Assembly: GCA_005879535.1 (NCBI GenBank)
Contig: VBKI01000067.1
Span: forward strand, 19,102 to 83,101
Length of the DNA stretch: 64,000 bases
Source of the DNA: Deltaproteobacteria bacterium
GTDB lineage: Bacteria > Myxococcota > Myxococcia > Myxococcales > 40CM-4-68-19
Reading direction: 5' to 3'
Below are positions 34,451 through 42,954 of this stretch, piece after piece. Every line of letters starts with the position of its first letter. Position 1 is the first letter of the stretch. Under the pieces are notes generated by a model. It was given only the letters and a program-made list of their open reading frames with translations, was not told the DNA's origin and ran no database searches. The translations under genes and the position numbers were made by a program.

Positions 34451-35224
34451 ATGTCTTCCCCCCTCCTGGACATCTCTCGTCTCGTGCTGCGCTTCGGCGG
34501 CGTCACCGCTCTTTCCGACGTCAGCTTTTCGGTCGCCGACGGCGCGCTGAGCGCGATCATCGGACCGAACGGAGCCGGCAAGACCAGCTTGCTCAACTGC
34601 ATCAGCGGCGTGTACCGGCCGCAGCAGGGCCGCGTCGTCTTCGACGGCAACGACGTCACCCGAATGGGTCCGGCGACGCGGACGCGGCTGGGAATCGCGC
34701 GCACCTTCCAGAACATCGCCTTGTTCCGCGGAATGACCGTGCTCGACAACCTCCTCATCGGCCGCCACGTGCACCAGAAGACCGGCACGGTGACGGGCGG
34801 GGTGTACTGGGGACGGGGGCAGAAGGAGGAGATCCGCGAGCGCGAGCGGGTCGAGGAGATCATCGACTTCCTCGAGATCCAGCCGTACCGCAAGCAGGTG
34901 GTTCATACGCTCGCCTATGGGCTCCAGAAGCGCGTCGAGCTCGGCCGCGCCCTCGCCCTCGATCCCCGCCTGCTGCTGCTCGACGAGCCCATGGCGGGGA
35001 TGAATGCCGAGGAAAAAGAGGACATGGCCCGCTACATCCTCGACATCAACGAGGAGCGCGGCACCACGGTCGTGATGATCGAGCACGACATGGGCGTGGT
35101 CATGGATCTGTCGCACCGCGTGGTCGTCCTCAACTTCGGGCAGAAGATCGCCGACGGCGTGCCGGACGAGGTGCAGCACAACTCCGAAGTACAGGCTGCT
35201 TACCTGGGCGGACAGGCCGCATGA
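34451..35224 (+). CDS. livG: Branched-chain amino acid-type ABC transporter ATPase LivG
   Basis: A 257-residue ATPase of the Liv group. Walker A is GPNGAGKT (38-45), the signature is LAYGLQKRVELGRALA (the AYG-type typical of LivG), and Walker B is LLLLDEPMAGMN; the long LivG insert RGQKEEIRERERVEEII is present. It works with LivF, LivH, LivM and a binding protein. The start at ATG 34451 matches the LivG N-terminus; an earlier in-frame start at 34403 adds 16 non-conserved residues. The stop overlaps the acyl-CoA synthetase gene (ATGA). The operon pairing with CoA ligases suggests an organic acid rather than an amino acid as substrate. Confidence 0.93.
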   Translation: MSSPLLDISRLVLRFGGVTALSDVSFSVADGALSAIIGPNGAGKTSLLNCISGVYRPQQGRVVFDGNDVTRMGPATRTRLGIARTFQNIALFRGMTVLDNLLIGRHVHQKTGTVTGGVYWGRGQKEEIRERERVEEIIDFLEIQPYRKQVVHTLAYGLQKRVELGRALALDPRLLLLDEPMAGMNAEEKEDMARYILDINEERGTTVVMIEHDMGVVMDLSHRVVVLNFGQKIADGVPDEVQHNSEVQAAYLGGQAA

Positions 35225-37119
35225 CCGCCGGCGATACGTTCCCCAAGCTTCTCTTGCAGAATGCGGAGCGGCTCGGCGAACGCGCCGCACTGCGGGAGAA
35301 GGACCTCGGCATCTGGCGGGAGACGAGCTGGCGCCGCTATGGCGAGCGCGTGCGCGATTTTTCGCTGGGCCTGCTTTTGCTGGGGCTCGAGCGCGGCGGC
35401 AAAGTGGCGATCGTCGGGGACAACCGCCCGGAATGGGTGATCGCCGAGCTCGCTGCGCAGGCGGTGGGCGGCGCCTCCGTCGGGATCTACCAGGACTCGA
35501 CGCTGACGGAAGTCGCGTTCGTCATCGATCACTGCGACGCGAAATTCGTCGTCGCCGAGGACCAGGAGCAGGTCGACAAGATCCTGGGGATGATCGACCA
35601 GCTCCCCAAGGTCACGCAAGTGATCTACGCCGACCCGCGCGGGCTGCGCCGGTACAAGCACGAGAAGCTGCTTTCGTTCGAGGACGTGGAGCGCCGCGGC
35701 CGCGAGCTGCACGCGAAAGATCCGGAGCTGTTCACCCGCAACGTCGGGAAAGGCCAGGGCGGCGACCTGGCGATGATCTGCTACACCTCCGGCACGACAG
35801 GGTCTCCGAAGGGCGCAATGCTCACCTTCGCGAACCTGCTCAACATGGCGATGAGCCTGCACGAGGTGGATCCCCGCCGGCAGAGCGACGAGTTCGTCTC
35901 CTTCCTGCCGCTGGCCTGGATCGGCGAGCAGATGATGTCCGTCGCCACCGCGCTCGCCATCGGGTTCACCATCAACTTTCCCGAGGAGCCGGAGACGGCG
36001 CTGCACGACATCCGCGAGATCGGTCCGAACGTCATGTTCGCGCCGCCGCGCATCTGGGAAGGCCTCAACTCCACCGTCCAGGTGAAGATCATGGACACCA
36101 CGCCGCTCAAGCGTTTCCTCTACGAGCGGCTGATGCCCGTCGGTTACAAGATCGCCGACCTGCGCCTGGAGAAGGGCGGGGTACCGCCCTTGTGGCGCAT
36201 TCTCTATTTCTTCGCCGACTGGCTGCTTTTCCGCCCGCTCAAGGATCGGCTCGGCCTCTCCAATCTGCGCAGCGGCACTACCGGCGGCGCCGCTCTCGGT
36301 CCCGACGTGTTCCGCTTCTTCCACGCCATGGGCGTGCGCCTGAAGCAAATCTACGGGCAGACGGAGATCAGCGGCATCTCCTGCATCCACCGCGACGACC
36401 GCATCCGCTTCCACACCGTGGGCGAACCCATTCCCGGAACGCAGGTGCGGATCAGCGAGCGCGGAGAGATCCTCTCGCGGAGCCCGGCCGTGTTCCTCGG
36501 CTACTACAAGAACGACGACGCCACCCGCGCGGCGCTGACGGACGGCTGGCTCCACTCCGGCGACGCCGGCTACCTCGAGGACGGCCAGCTCGTGGTCATC
36601 GACCGCCTCAAGGACGTGCTGCGACTCGCCGACGGAACGCAGTTCTCGCCGCAATTCATCGAGAACCGGCTCAAGTTCTCGCCCTACGTCAAGGAAGCCG
36701 TGGTGATCGGGCAGGACCGCCCGTACCTCGCGGCGCTGGTCTGCATCGATCAGGCGATCGTCGGCAAGTGGGCCGAGAAGGAAAAGATCTCCTACACGAC
36801 GTACACCGATCTCTCCGCGAAGCCGCGCGTCTACGATCTGCTGCAGAAGGAGATCGACAAGGTCAACCAGACGCTTCCCGCCGCCGCGAAGATCCGCAAG
36901 TTCGTCCTGCTCTACAAGGAGCTGGATGCGGACGACGAGGAGCTGACCCGCACCCGCAAGGTGCGCCGCTCCTTCGTCGAGGAGCGGTACAAGTCGATCA
37001 TCTCCGCGCTCTACGGCGACGAGCGCAAGATCGCCGTCGACACCACCATCCGCTACCAGGACGGGCGCACCGCGCGCATCCAGGCGAACCTCGCCGTCCG
37101 CGAGATGGGAGCCGCCTGA
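35221..37119 (+). CDS. Long-chain acyl-CoA synthetase (AMP-binding, FadD15-like)
   Basis: A 632-residue adenylate-forming enzyme that activates a carboxylic acid as acyl-AMP and transfers it to CoA. The P-loop is ICYTSGTTGSPKGAML (about 188-203); the A5 and A7 motifs are IYGQTEISG and GWLHSGDAGYLEDGQL, with DRLKDVLRLADGTQFSPQ as A8; near the end comes the region normally carrying the A10 lysine (TRTRKVRRSFVEERY). The layout is the long-chain/very-long-chain type seen in Liv-linked operons. It overlaps livG upstream and livH downstream (ATGA and TGATG junctions). The chain specificity cannot be told. Confidence 0.92.
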   Translation: MTAGDTFPKLLLQNAERLGERAALREKDLGIWRETSWRRYGERVRDFSLGLLLLGLERGGKVAIVGDNRPEWVIAELAAQAVGGASVGIYQDSTLTEVAFVIDHCDAKFVVAEDQEQVDKILGMIDQLPKVTQVIYADPRGLRRYKHEKLLSFEDVERRGRELHAKDPELFTRNVGKGQGGDLAMICYTSGTTGSPKGAMLTFANLLNMAMSLHEVDPRRQSDEFVSFLPLAWIGEQMMSVATALAIGFTINFPEEPETALHDIREIGPNVMFAPPRIWEGLNSTVQVKIMDTTPLKRFLYERLMPVGYKIADLRLEKGGVPPLWRILYFFADWLLFRPLKDRLGLSNLRSGTTGGAALGPDVFRFFHAMGVRLKQIYGQTEISGISCIHRDDRIRFHTVGEPIPGTQVRISERGEILSRSPAVFLGYYKNDDATRAALTDGWLHSGDAGYLEDGQLVVIDRLKDVLRLADGTQFSPQFIENRLKFSPYVKEAVVIGQDRPYLAALVCIDQAIVGKWAEKEKISYTTYTDLSAKPRVYDLLQKEIDKVNQTLPAAAKIRKFVLLYKELDADDEELTRTRKVRRSFVEERYKSIISALYGDERKIAVDTTIRYQDGRTARIQANLAVREMGAA

Positions 37120-38006
37120 TGGAATTTCTCCTCCAGCTGGTGATCAACGGCCTGGTGGTGGGCTGCATCTATTCGCTGGTCGCCCTCGGATTCGTCATCA
37201 TCTACAAGTCGAGCGGCATCCTGAACTTCGCCCAGGGCGAGTTTCTCCTGCTCGGCGCCTACGTCTTCCTGGCCATCGTCGCACAGGCGAACGTCCCCGT
37301 GATCCCCGCGCTGCTCTTGACCTTCGCCTTCGCCACCCTGCTCGGGCTAGCCCTGGAGAGGGTAGTGCTGCGCCCGCTCATCGGCGAGCCGATCATCTCC
37401 GTCATCATGGTGACGCTGGGACTTTCCAGCATCCTGCGCGCCATCGTGCAGGGAATCTGGGGGACCGACACGCGGCCGATGCACGAGGTCTTCTCGCTGG
37501 AGCCGATCCAGATCGGCCCCTTGCCGGTGGCGAGGGGGTATCTGTACAGCGCGGCCTCGGTCGCGGTCCTCCTCGTCGCCCTCACGCTGTTCTTCAAATA
37601 CGCCCGCCCCGGCATCGCCATGCGCGCCACCGCCGCCTCGCAGCAAGTGGCGCTCTCCATGGGCATCTCCGTCCGGCGCATCTTCGCGCTCTCCTGGAGC
37701 ATTGCTGCCGTCGTCTCCGCCTTCGGCGGGGTGCTGCTCGCCACCATGCGCGGCGGCGTGGACGGGTCGCTCGCCATCCTCGGGCTCAAGGTCCTCCCAG
37801 TAGTGATCGTCGGGGGCCTCGACAGCGTGGGCGGGGCCATCCTCGGCGGCCTCCTCGTCGGCGTCCTGGAGAACCTCGCCGGCGGCTATCTCGATCCCGT
37901 CTTCGGCGGAGGCGTCAAGGAGGTTGCGCCATTCGTCGCCCTCGTGCTGATCCTCATGATCCGGCCCTACGGCCTCTTCGGAAAAGTCCGCATCGAACGG
38001 GTCTGA
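37119..38006 (+). CDS. livH: Branched-chain amino acid-type ABC permease LivH
   Basis: A 295-residue inner-membrane permease with about eight spans. The LivH pattern is clear: QLVINGLVVGCIYSLVALGF at the start, NFAQGEFLLLGAY, then the coupling-helix region AMRATAASQQVALSMGISVRRIF, and VVIVGGLDSVGGAILGGLLVG near the C-terminus. It forms the translocation pore with LivM. The ATG overlaps the acyl-CoA synthetase stop by one base (TGATG). Gene order livG - ligase - livH - livM - livK - livF is the usual arrangement of this operon type in Myxococcota and relatives, as far as I know. Confidence 0.94.
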   Translation: MEFLLQLVINGLVVGCIYSLVALGFVIIYKSSGILNFAQGEFLLLGAYVFLAIVAQANVPVIPALLLTFAFATLLGLALERVVLRPLIGEPIISVIMVTLGLSSILRAIVQGIWGTDTRPMHEVFSLEPIQIGPLPVARGYLYSAASVAVLLVALTLFFKYARPGIAMRATAASQQVALSMGISVRRIFALSWSIAAVVSAFGGVLLATMRGGVDGSLAILGLKVLPVVIVGGLDSVGGAILGGLLVGVLENLAGGYLDPVFGGGVKEVAPFVALVLILMIRPYGLFGKVRIERV

Positions 38007-38010
38007 CCCC

Positions 38011-39051
38011 ATGCTCTGCGGCGAATTCCACACCACCTACGCGAGCGACATGGGGATCTTCGAGACCCGCCGTGCCCGCTGGGTGCTGATCGCGTTCATG
38101 GTCGCGCTGTTCTCCATCCCCTTCGTCGCCGGGTCGTACTGGCTGGACGTGGCGAACCGCGCAGCAATCGCCGTGATCGCGGCGACGGGACTGAACATCC
38201 TCACCGGCTTCACCGGCCAGATCTCGCTGGGCAACGCGGCGTTCCTGGCCGTCGGCGCTTACACGACCGCCTTCCTCTCCTCGCACGGAATGCCGTTCCT
38301 CGTCGCCTGTCCGGCTTCCGGGATCGCGACGGCCCTGGCCGGCATGGTGTTCGGCATCCCCTCGCTGCGGCTCAAGGGACTGTACCTGGCGATGGCCACG
38401 CTGGCCGCCCACTTCATCGTCGAATTCACCGCGTCGCACTGGGAAGCCGTCACCGGCGGAGTCGCCGGCATCAGCACCGCCTCCCCACGGATCTTCGGCT
38501 ACGACTTCTCCGACGACCGGCGGCTCTTCTTCCTCATCGTGCCCGCCTGCATCCTCCACCTGTACTTCGCGAAGAACCTCTTCCGCACGCGGGTGGGCAA
38601 GGCATTCGTGGCGATCCGCGATCAGGACATCTCCGCCGAGGTGATGGGCGTGGACGTCTTCCGCTACAAGCTGCTCTCCTTCGCCGTCAGCTCGTTCTAC
38701 GTCGGCGTGGCGGGCTCGCTGCTCGCGTACCAGGCGCGCATCATCAGCCCGGAAAACTTTCCGCTCAGCGTCGCCATCGACCACCTGGGGATGATCATCA
38801 TCGGCGGCCTGGGCAGCGTGGTCGGCTCCATCCTCGGGGCGGTCTTCCTCACGCTGCTTCCCGAGGTGCTTCGCCTGACGACCAGCGCGCTCTCCGGGAG
38901 CTTCCCCCATCTCGTGCAACTCTTCACGCCGCTCAAGCTGGCCGTCTTCGGCCTCACCATCGTGCTCTTCCTGGTCTTCGAGCCCGACGGCCTGGCCGAT
39001 CTCTGGCGGCGCATCCGCAACTGGTTCCGGTTGTATCCGTTCTCGTACTGA
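38011..39051 (+). CDS. livM: Branched-chain amino acid-type ABC permease LivM
   Basis: A 346-residue permease with about nine spans. The N-terminus CGEFHTTYASDMGIF is a short amphipathic leader seen in LivM proteins of ligase-linked operons. Family motifs are TGFTGQISLGNAAFLAVGAY, FGIPSLRLKGLYLAMATLA and AIRDQDISAEVMGVDVFRYKL (coupling region), then IIIGGLGSVVGSILGAVF. It pairs with LivH. There are 4 bases from the livH stop and 14 bases to the binding-protein start, which has a strong AAGGAGG ribosome-binding site (39051-39057). Confidence 0.94.
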   Translation: MLCGEFHTTYASDMGIFETRRARWVLIAFMVALFSIPFVAGSYWLDVANRAAIAVIAATGLNILTGFTGQISLGNAAFLAVGAYTTAFLSSHGMPFLVACPASGIATALAGMVFGIPSLRLKGLYLAMATLAAHFIVEFTASHWEAVTGGVAGISTASPRIFGYDFSDDRRLFFLIVPACILHLYFAKNLFRTRVGKAFVAIRDQDISAEVMGVDVFRYKLLSFAVSSFYVGVAGSLLAYQARIISPENFPLSVAIDHLGMIIIGGLGSVVGSILGAVFLTLLPEVLRLTTSALSGSFPHLVQLFTPLKLAVFGLTIVLFLVFEPDGLADLWRRIRNWFRLYPFSY

Positions 39052-39065
39052 AGGAGGAAAACGAC

Positions 39066-40201
39066 ATGAAGCTGATTCGATCGGCGCTGCTCATCCTCTG
39101 CGTGGCGGCTTCTGTGCAGGCTCAGCAGGAGATCAAGGTCGGCGGCATCTTCGACCTCACGGGAATCACCTCCGACGTGGGCAAACCCTACGCGCAGGGG
39201 GTTCGTGACGGGGTGGCCTGGACGAACGAGAACGGCGGGATCAACGGCAAGAAGATCCGGCTGGTCGACGTCGACTACGGCTACAAGATCCCCGAGGCGG
39301 TCGCCGCGTACAAGCGGATGACGGGTGACGAGAAGGTCATCATGATCAACGGCTGGGGGACCGGGGATACCGAAGGGCTGAAGGCCCAGGTGAACCAGGA
39401 CAAGATCCCCTACGTCTCCGCGTGTACAACTTCTTCGTCGGCCCCAGCTACTCCGACGGGCTCCGCGCCTGGCTCAAGTGGGTGAAGGAGGACTGGAAGG
39501 AGAAGCGCAACCCGAAGGTCGCGTTCTTCTACGGTGACAACCCGTACGGCAAGAGCCCCATCGAGGCGGGACGCCGCTTCTGCAAGGAGAACGGAATCGA
39601 CCTGGTGGACGAGGAGATCGTTCCCGGCGCGTTCCAGGACGCGACCAGCCAGCTGCTCAACATGAAGCAAAGGGGCGCCGACTACGCCTACATCAACGTC
39701 ACGACGACCGGCGTCTCCACCATCCTGCGCGATGCGAAGAAGCTGGGGCTGGCGACCAAGTTCGGATCGAATCCCTACGGGTTCGGTGAGGCGCTGCCCC
39801 AGGTCGCCAAGGAGGCGGCCGAAGGCGTCACCGGCATCATGGTCGACGTGCCCTTCGGCGAGAACGTCCCCGGAATGAAGCGGCTCACCGACTTCCACAA
39901 GAAGAACCACCCGGACGACACGCACGACACCTTCTACGTGCGCGGCTGGACCTACGTGATGGTCTGGACCGAGGCGCTGAAGCGCGCGGACAAATCCGGC
40001 AAGCTCACCGGCGAGGGCGTGAAGGCCGCGCTGGAGACGCTGAAGGACTACGATCTCGGCGGGCTCACGGCTCCGGTGACATACACCTCATCCGATCACC
40101 GGCCGACCACCACGGTGAGGATCTACCAGATCAAGAGCGGGAAGCTGACCAAGGCGAAGGAGTACGAGATGGAGCGCAAGCAGGAGTGGCTCGGCTTGTA
40201 A
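39066..40201 (+). pseudogene. livK: Liv-type ABC substrate-binding protein, broken by a frameshifting deletion
   Basis: The first frame (39066 to about 39421) begins with a signal peptide (LIRSALLILCVAASVQAQ) and reads as a periplasmic type I binding protein: IKVGGIFDLTGITSDVGKPYAQG and KIRLVDVDYGYKIPEAV. It breaks off after DKIPYVSA. The second frame (from 39424 to 40201) resumes with YNFFVGPSYSDGLRAWLKW and runs to the normal end (EYEMERKQEWLGL). Relatives have about 13 residues (of the form SYS-HLTDP-K-P) between these points, so about 37 bases appear missing, shifting the frame by one. A strong ribosome-binding site is present. The rest is well conserved, so the lesion is recent or an assembly error. 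Confidence 0.8.
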
Positions 40202-40205
40202 GCCC

Positions 40206-41012
40206 ATGACCGCCGCGGTCCCCATGCTCCGGCTCGCGAACGTCGAGGTCGTCTACGACGACGTGATCCTCGTGCTCAAGGGCCTTTCGCTGGAGGTGCC
40301 ACAGGGGCAGATCGTCGCCCTGCTCGGGTCCAACGGCGCGGGCAAGAGCACCACGCTCAAGGCCATCTCCGGTTTGCTGCGCGCCGAGGAAGGCGAGGTC
40401 ACCGACGGCGCCATCGAGCTGGAGGGCGAGCGCATCGACGAGCTCGAGCCGGAGCAGATCGTGCGGCGGGGAATCTTCCAGGTGATGGAGGGGCGCCGCG
40501 TGTTCGAGGACCTGACCGTGGACGAGAACCTCACCATGGGCGGGTACACGCGGCGCGATCTCGCGGGACTGAAACGGGACCGCGACCTCTGTTTCGACTA
40601 CTTCCCGCGCCTGCGCGAGCGCCGCAAACAGATCGCCGGGTACCTCTCCGGCGGCGAGCAGCAGATGCTGGCGATCAGCCGCGCGCTGATGGCGCGGCCG
40701 CGGCTGATCCTGCTGGACGAGCCGTCGCTCGGACTCGCGCCGCTGCTGGTACAGGAGATCTTCCGCATCATCGGGAAGATCAACCAGGAGGAGAAGACCA
40801 CCATGCTGCTGGTGGAGCAGAACGCCAACGTGGCGCTCTCCATCGCGTACTTCGGCTACATCATGGAGACCGGCCGGATCGTGCTGGACGGCGAGCCGGA
40901 GAAGCTGAAGAGCAACGAGGACGTCCGCGAGTTCTACCTGGGCGGCGGAGAGGCGAAGAAGAGCTACAAGGCGGTGAAGTCCTACCGGCGCCGCAAGCGG
41001 TGGCTGTCGTGA
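40206..41012 (+). CDS. livF: Branched-chain amino acid-type ABC transporter ATPase LivF
   Basis: A 268-residue ATPase, second of the Liv pair. Walker A is LLGSNGAGKSTT (39-50), the signature YLSGGEQQMLAISRALM, and Walker B LILLDEPSLGLAP; the H-loop region shows LVEQNANVALSIA, a LivF hallmark, with ERIDELEPEQIVRRGIFQVMEGRRVF before it. A basic tail (SYKAVKSYRRRKRWLS) of about 15 residues extends past the usual end. It starts 4 bases after the binding-protein stop, and its stop overlaps the PaaK-like gene (GTGA). Confidence 0.94.
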   Translation: MTAAVPMLRLANVEVVYDDVILVLKGLSLEVPQGQIVALLGSNGAGKSTTLKAISGLLRAEEGEVTDGAIELEGERIDELEPEQIVRRGIFQVMEGRRVFEDLTVDENLTMGGYTRRDLAGLKRDRDLCFDYFPRLRERRKQIAGYLSGGEQQMLAISRALMARPRLILLDEPSLGLAPLLVQEIFRIIGKINQEEKTTMLLVEQNANVALSIAYFGYIMETGRIVLDGEPEKLKSNEDVREFYLGGGEAKKSYKAVKSYRRRKRWLS

Positions 41013-42226
41013 GACCCGGGCGCATCCTCGATCCTGCCCTGGAGCAGGAGACGGCGGCGGATCGCGAGCGGCGGCTGGGGCGCAGGCTGCGCGAGACGGT
41101 GGCGCATGCCCGCGCCAAATCGGCTTACTTCGGTCGGGTCCTGCCGCCGGCCGTCGACCGGCTCGAGCAGATCCCCATCACCCGGAAGGACGACCTCCCA
41201 GCGCTGCAGGCCAGCGAACCGCCATTCGGCGGCCTGGTCGCGGTGGACCCCGGCCGGTTGCAGCGGATCTTCGCCTCGCCCGGCCCGATCCTCGATCCGC
41301 AGGGTGAAGGAGAGGACTTCTGGAGGTTCCGCATCGCATTCGCGGCGGCGGGCTTCCGCGCCGGAGACATCGTGATGAACTCCAGCGCGTATCACCTGAC
41401 GCCGCTCGGGTTCATGCTCGACAACGGCGCCCGCGCCCTCGGTTGCGTCGTCATCCCCGCCGGGACCGGCCAGACCGACCTCCAGGTCCGGGTCGCGTGC
41501 GCCGTGCGAGCCAAGGGTTACGCGGGCACACCGAGCTTTCTCTATACGCTCCTCAAGCGGGGAAGAGAGCTGGGAACGCCGCTCCCGCTGGAGGTGGCCT
41601 GGGTGATCGGCGAGATGTTCCCGGATTCGCTGCGCAGCGATCTGCGCGACGAGTTCCACCTCGACGTCCTGCAGGGCTACGGGACCGCCGATCTGGGACT
41701 GCTCGCTTACGAGTGCGCCGAGAAGGGCGGCATGCATCTGCACCCTGAGTGCATCCTCGAGGTCCTGGACCTGGAGACGGGCGCGCAGGCGGCGCCGGGA
41801 CAGCCGGGACAGATCGTCGCCACCATCTTCGACCCCGCGTACCCGCTGCTGCGCTTTGCCACCGGCGACATCGGCGCGATGGCGTCTCCTTCGAAGTGCG
41901 CGTGCGGGCGCACCGCGCCGAAGCTCGCGGGCCTCCTCGGCCGCATGGGCGACGCGGTCAAGGTCAAAGGGATGTTCATCCGCGGCGCCGAGATCGAGAA
42001 AGCGCTCAAGGCGTTCCCGGCGGTCGCACGCTTCCAGGCGGTGGTGACGCGCGACCACCATCAGGATCACCTCGAGTACGTGCTGGAGGTGGCTCCCGGA
42101 GCGGCCGTGGACGTCGCGCTGGTGGCTGAGGCGTTGCGCGATGCCGTCAAGGTGCGCGGAGAGGTACGCACCGGACCGGTGCCGGAGAACGCCAGGCGGA
42201 TCGACGACCGGCGCGTCTGGAAATGA
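41009..42226 (+). CDS. PaaK-like (phenylacetate-CoA ligase family) protein
   Basis: A 405-residue adenylate-forming enzyme resembling phenylacetate-CoA ligase. Family landmarks are IPITRKDDLPALQ, AYHLTPLGFMLDNGARALGCVVIPAGTGQTDLQ, the Zn/loop-like GYGTADLGLLAYEC, RFATGDIGAM and the C-terminal KVKGMFIRGAEIEKAL. The expected Ser/Gly-rich P-loop (SSGTTGxP) reads ASPGPILDPQ, so ATP binding must differ; I recall this as a recurring variant in Liv-linked ligases but cannot verify it. The start is GTG, overlapping livF. An aryl or acyl acid is the probable substrate, matching the transporter. Confidence 0.87.
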   Translation: MRPGRILDPALEQETAADRERRLGRRLRETVAHARAKSAYFGRVLPPAVDRLEQIPITRKDDLPALQASEPPFGGLVAVDPGRLQRIFASPGPILDPQGEGEDFWRFRIAFAAAGFRAGDIVMNSSAYHLTPLGFMLDNGARALGCVVIPAGTGQTDLQVRVACAVRAKGYAGTPSFLYTLLKRGRELGTPLPLEVAWVIGEMFPDSLRSDLRDEFHLDVLQGYGTADLGLLAYECAEKGGMHLHPECILEVLDLETGAQAAPGQPGQIVATIFDPAYPLLRFATGDIGAMASPSKCACGRTAPKLAGLLGRMGDAVKVKGMFIRGAEIEKALKAFPAVARFQAVVTRDHHQDHLEYVLEVAPGAAVDVALVAEALRDAVKVRGEVRTGPVPENARRIDDRRVWK

Positions 42227-42954
42227 ACCGGCTCGCTCTCGACGATACCGGCAAGGGCCCGCCGGTGTTGCTGGTGCACGGATTTCCCACCTCGCGGCGC
42301 CTATGGCTTGGCGTGACTCCGCGGTTGGTGCAAGCCGGCCTGCGGGTGATCGCCGTGGATCTCGCCGGATACGGCGACTCCCCCGGAGCGCCGGATGTCG
42401 GGATGGAGAACCAGGCGGGATGGCTGCTGGAGCTGCTCGACGAGCGCGATCTGCGACAGGTGACCCTGATCGCGCACGACGTGGGGACGGCGGCCGCGCA
42501 GATCCTCACCGTCCGTGCGCCGGACCGCGTGCGCGAGCTCGTCCTGATGGACGGAGTGTACGAGACGGAGTGGGCCATGGGAGCCGTGGAGAGCATCCGA
42601 TCGTGGAATCCCGACGAGGCGGCGCGGCTCCAGCCCGTGCTCGCGCGGCGGCTGCGATCGATTCGCGCTCTGCTCGACGCCTACGCCGGGGACGAGGGTG
42701 GCAGGCGGCTGATCCATGCTGCCCGGTGTCTGCAACCGCGGCAGACGGAGGGAATGACAGCGCGGCTGCGCGCCACGGGAGCTCGCGTCCGGCTGATCTG
42801 GGGGGCCGACGACGCCTACCTTCCCGTGGAGACGGTGGCGCGTCCTCTCGCCGCCGCCTTGGCAGCGCCGCTCGCCATCGTGCCGGGCGGACACTTCCTG
42901 CCTCTGGACAATCCTGCGGGAGTCGCTCGGGAATTGCTCGAAGGTACAGGCTAA
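42223..42954 (+). CDS. Alpha/beta hydrolase (Asp-nucleophile type)
   Basis: A 243-residue cytoplasmic alpha/beta hydrolase. The oxyanion region is LLVHGFPTSRRLW (HGFP), then IAVDLAGYGDSPG, and the nucleophile elbow reads LIAHDVGTAAAQ, with Asp in the place of Ser as in haloalkane dehalogenases and epoxide hydrolases. An Asp near LIWGADDAYLP and His in VPGGHFLPLD complete a triad. It is the last gene of the Liv operon (4-base ATGA overlap with the PaaK-like gene), so it may cleave an ester, epoxide or halogen group of the compound imported there. Its stop touches the convergent pcnB stop. Confidence 0.88.
   Translation: MNRLALDDTGKGPPVLLVHGFPTSRRLWLGVTPRLVQAGLRVIAVDLAGYGDSPGAPDVGMENQAGWLLELLDERDLRQVTLIAHDVGTAAAQILTVRAPDRVRELVLMDGVYETEWAMGAVESIRSWNPDEAARLQPVLARRLRSIRALLDAYAGDEGGRRLIHAARCLQPRQTEGMTARLRATGARVRLIWGADDAYLPVETVARPLAAALAAPLAIVPGGHFLPLDNPAGVARELLEGTG

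Noticed and set aside
39066..40201. Programmed frameshifting in livK
   Set aside because: There is no slippery heptamer or downstream structure at the break, and conserved residues are missing between the two halves, which points to a deletion.
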